From: Xenopus tropicalis
Taxonomy: Eukaryota > Chordata > Amphibia > Anura > Pipidae
DNA: 64,000 bases
Reading direction: 5' to 3'
Assembly (NCBI RefSeq): GCF_000004195.4
Contig: NC_030680.2
Coordinates: 148,872,545 to 148,936,544, forward strand
A model generated the notes under the pieces. That model saw only the letters and a program-made list of their open reading frames with translations. It did no database searches and was not told where the DNA came from. Position numbers and translations under genes: made by a program. Shown in pieces: positions 62,333-64,000 of the stretch; the first letter of the stretch is position 1; each line of letters begins with the position of its first letter.

Positions 62333-62853
62333 GTTTCATGACCATGTCAGGCTCAGGGTAGATGTGGTAGCTCCTCCATTAGTGATCGATAGATACTTCC
62401 CCTCCCCTGTGGTTCACTTTGGTTTCGATCAGATGATACAGGAGGCCTGTGGAGACCTGTTGGATGTGGACCGCATCCATGCACTGATACCCTCGCCCAA
62501 TGAGATTTTCAAGGTTGACCAACTGATATCTGGCTGATCTTTTGGGCCCTCCTGAGGGGGAAGTCAGTGGCCGGGTCAGCCATGGTGCATCAGCAGATAA
62601 GGAAGGGAGATGAGTTGTAGCTCCTCTTTATTTCCTGCTGTTCAGACCACAAAAATGATCGGAACAATAGAAAGGCAGCTTGTGGCTCCTCATGGGCTGA
62701 TTGGTCAGAGTGTATCCCTGTGTATAGCTGAGACCATATCTGCTGGAAGGTTGTTCCATGGTTCCTCTGCTTTTAGATAAATCCGCTGCTGCAAATCAAT
62801 ATGATATATTTAATTGTTGGCAGTTTATTGACATTCTTCTTGTTTCTTTCTAG
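62333..62853. other. intron sequence before the common exon
   Basis: Nothing certain was recognised. The last 30 bases form the polypyrimidine tract and acceptor of the exon at 62854. Confidence 0.5.
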
Positions 62854-62961
62854 GAACCGAGCACAAAGCGGGTTAAACCCCTCTCGAGAGTCACATCACT
62901 GGCGAACCTTATCCCACCTGTGAAACCTACACCCCTGAAGCGATTCAGCCAGTCTCTCCAG
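62854..62961 (+). CDS. arhgef3: arhgef3 common coding exon (36 codons)
   Basis: This internal exon is 108 nt, phase 0 at both ends. The acceptor ttctttctag ends at 62853 and the donor gtgagg starts at 62962. It encodes EPSTKRVKPL, SRVTSLANLIPPVK and PTPLKRFSQSLQ. This is nearly identical to the conserved ARHGEF3 segment upstream of the DH domain and clearly related to the NET1 segment RVTSLANLISPV. It is the first exon shared by the isoforms starting near 52968 and the one using the exon at 1030. It carries basic residues (KRVK, LKRF) and serines; any regulatory role for them is inference. The remaining coding sequence, including the catalytic DH and PH domains, lies beyond the right edge of the window. 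Confidence 0.95.
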
Positions 62962-63547
62962 GTGAGGAACACATGTTGGTGGCACAAAGATGCTTTATGT
63001 GGATAACTAAAGACAACAAAGAGCCATGGGAACAAAGAACACACAAGCCCCTCTCTCTGATTCTCTCCCCTAGCAGCCAACAGGAAATATAACCCCCTGG
63101 CTCATTAACCCATAGCAACCAATCAGATGTTTACTGCTATTATTCTAATGCCTCAAAATCCTTGGAAGGTTTTACTGTTGACTGGTTGCTGTGGGTAACT
63201 GGACATAACCCTCTGGGGTTAAACAGCTGCTTCGTAAAATGTGCAACATTTGCCCCGAGTCAGATGTTTTTTCACAACTGAGCAGCAGAGGAGTCAACTG
63301 ACTGGTTGCTAAGGGTTACAGGGCGGGGTTAACTGTTTCTGTGCATGGATCCATGTTTCTGAATTACAATTCTGAAATTACCCCTTTAGCGTCATGGCTC
63401 CTGGGGCAAGACAGGTGCAGGCCCCTTTGTCTGGGAGTTGTACTTCAGCAACTGCAGTGCAGCTGGTTGGATGCCACTGCTTAAAATGATTGAAATGTTA
63501 CTGGTCACGATATTGTCCTTCTTGAACTAGTATAAACATCTAACCCT
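62962..63547. other. start of the next arhgef3 intron
   Basis: Begins with the donor gtgagg. It contains the common frog word actggttgctgtgggtaact (about 63180) and gggagttgtacttcagcaac at 63433. No exon was recognised. Confidence 0.55.
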
Positions 63548-64000
63548 TCTGTCTCCATCTTATCCCACTGTTGACCTTCTTGACCAGCTGTCATTACCTT
63601 GCCCTACTGTCTCCATCTTGCCCTACTGTCCCCATCTTGCCCTACTGTCTCCATCTTGCCCTACTGTCTCCATCTTGCCCTACTGTCTCCATCTTGCCCT
63701 ACTGTCTCCATCTTGCCCTACTGTCTCCATCTTGTCCCTACTGTCCCCATCTTGCCCTACTGTCCCCATCTTGCCCTACTGTCTCCATCTTGTCCCACTG
63801 TCTCCATCTTGCCCTACTGTCCCCATCTTGCCCTACTGTCTCAATCTTGTCCCACTGTCTCCATCTTGCCCTACTGTCTCCATCTTGTCCCACTGTCTCC
63901 ATCTTGTCCCACTGTCTCCATCTCGTCCCTACTGTCCCCATCTTGCCCTACTGTCCCCATCTTGCCCTACTGTCTCCATCTCGCCCTGCTGTCTCCATCT
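63548..64000 (-). repeat. 19-bp minisatellite, array 3 (inverted, runs off the window)
   Basis: The units read ctgtctccatcttgccctac, the reverse complement of the arrays at 13528 and 35640, with the same gtccc/gccct and tccc/tctc variants. The array continues beyond base 64000, so its length is unknown. It lies about 590 bp downstream of the common exon. Confidence 0.96.

Larger units (their letters stand above)
1099..62853 (+). other. arhgef3: arhgef3 intron of the long isoform
   Basis: This interval begins with gtgagt and ends with ttctttctag. It would be spliced from the long-isoform transcript and measures about 61.8 kb. It contains the alternative first exon at 52968 and nearly all of the repeats listed here. 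The boundaries depend on the two exon calls; an additional unrecognised exon inside is possible. Confidence 0.7.
53064..62853 (+). other. arhgef3: arhgef3 intron of the short isoform
   Basis: This 9.8-kb intron runs between the alternative first exon and the common exon, with gtaaag donor and ttctttctag acceptor. It contains the 42-bp, 104-bp, 51-bp and 21-bp arrays and the Penelope-like insertion. Confidence 0.85.

Noticed and set aside
62289..62537. 82-codon ATG-initiated open frame
   Set aside because: Its start lies inside the inserted element and it crosses the 13-bp target duplication into unrelated intron sequence, so it is chimeric and not conserved coding.
1..64000. tRNA, rRNA or bacterial-type operons
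   Set aside because: Scanned by eye for tRNA box words, rRNA-like segments and clustered long non-repeat frames; none was convincing.

Overview
This window looks like vertebrate, almost certainly frog (Xenopus-type), nuclear DNA. It has spliceosomal exons, no prokaryotic gene architecture, and dispersed repeats typical of Xenopus: TTAA-flanked MITEs, hAT-type CAGGG elements and a Tc1-like relic. By my boundaries, roughly half of the 64 kb is minisatellite. The species call rests on repeat recognition from memory; no search was run.

I recognise one protein-coding gene: arhgef3 (XPLN), a RhoA/RhoB guanine nucleotide exchange factor of the NET1 family, read on the + strand. Three coding exons are supported. 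An upstream-isoform exon lies at 1030-1098. An alternative first exon starts at the ATG at 52968 and runs to 53063. A common exon lies at 62854-62961. All three have good splice signals and compatible phase 0 junctions. Nearly everything else is arhgef3 intron: about 61.8 kb between the upstream exon and the common exon, and 9.8 kb between the alternative first exon and the common exon. The catalytic DH and PH exons are beyond the right edge.

The introns hold at least 17 minisatellite families. Several recur at two to four places: a 133-bp family (four arrays), 103-bp (two), 94-bp (two, opposite orientation), 112-bp (two), 104-bp (two), 19-bp (three, one inverted) and 51-bp (two, inverted). 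A 135-bp family forms a head-to-head inverted pair around a 312-bp spacer. The largest array is a 30/34-bp repeat of about 8.8 kb (19921-28703). Several arrays show higher-order duplications that can be measured from rare variants: 632 bp, 779 bp, 728 bp and about 490 bp.

Mobile elements include two short hAT-type elements with perfect 8-bp target duplications (30893-31081 and 44883-45138, the second inside a minisatellite), TTAA-associated MITEs, a Penelope-like inverted insertion with a 13-bp target duplication (62131-62319), and a Tc1-like transposase relic (about 42740-43050). The 179-bp minisatellite next to that relic appears to be built from the transposase C-terminal coding end. Likewise the 8.8-kb array seems to have grown inside a single copy of a dispersed frog repeat, whose two halves flank it.

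I found no tRNA, rRNA, CRISPR array, operon or new enzymatic system. The long open frames, including one of 939 codons, are by-products of stop-free tandem repeats. The most interesting material is how these minisatellites were born, duplicated and inverted inside one gene.
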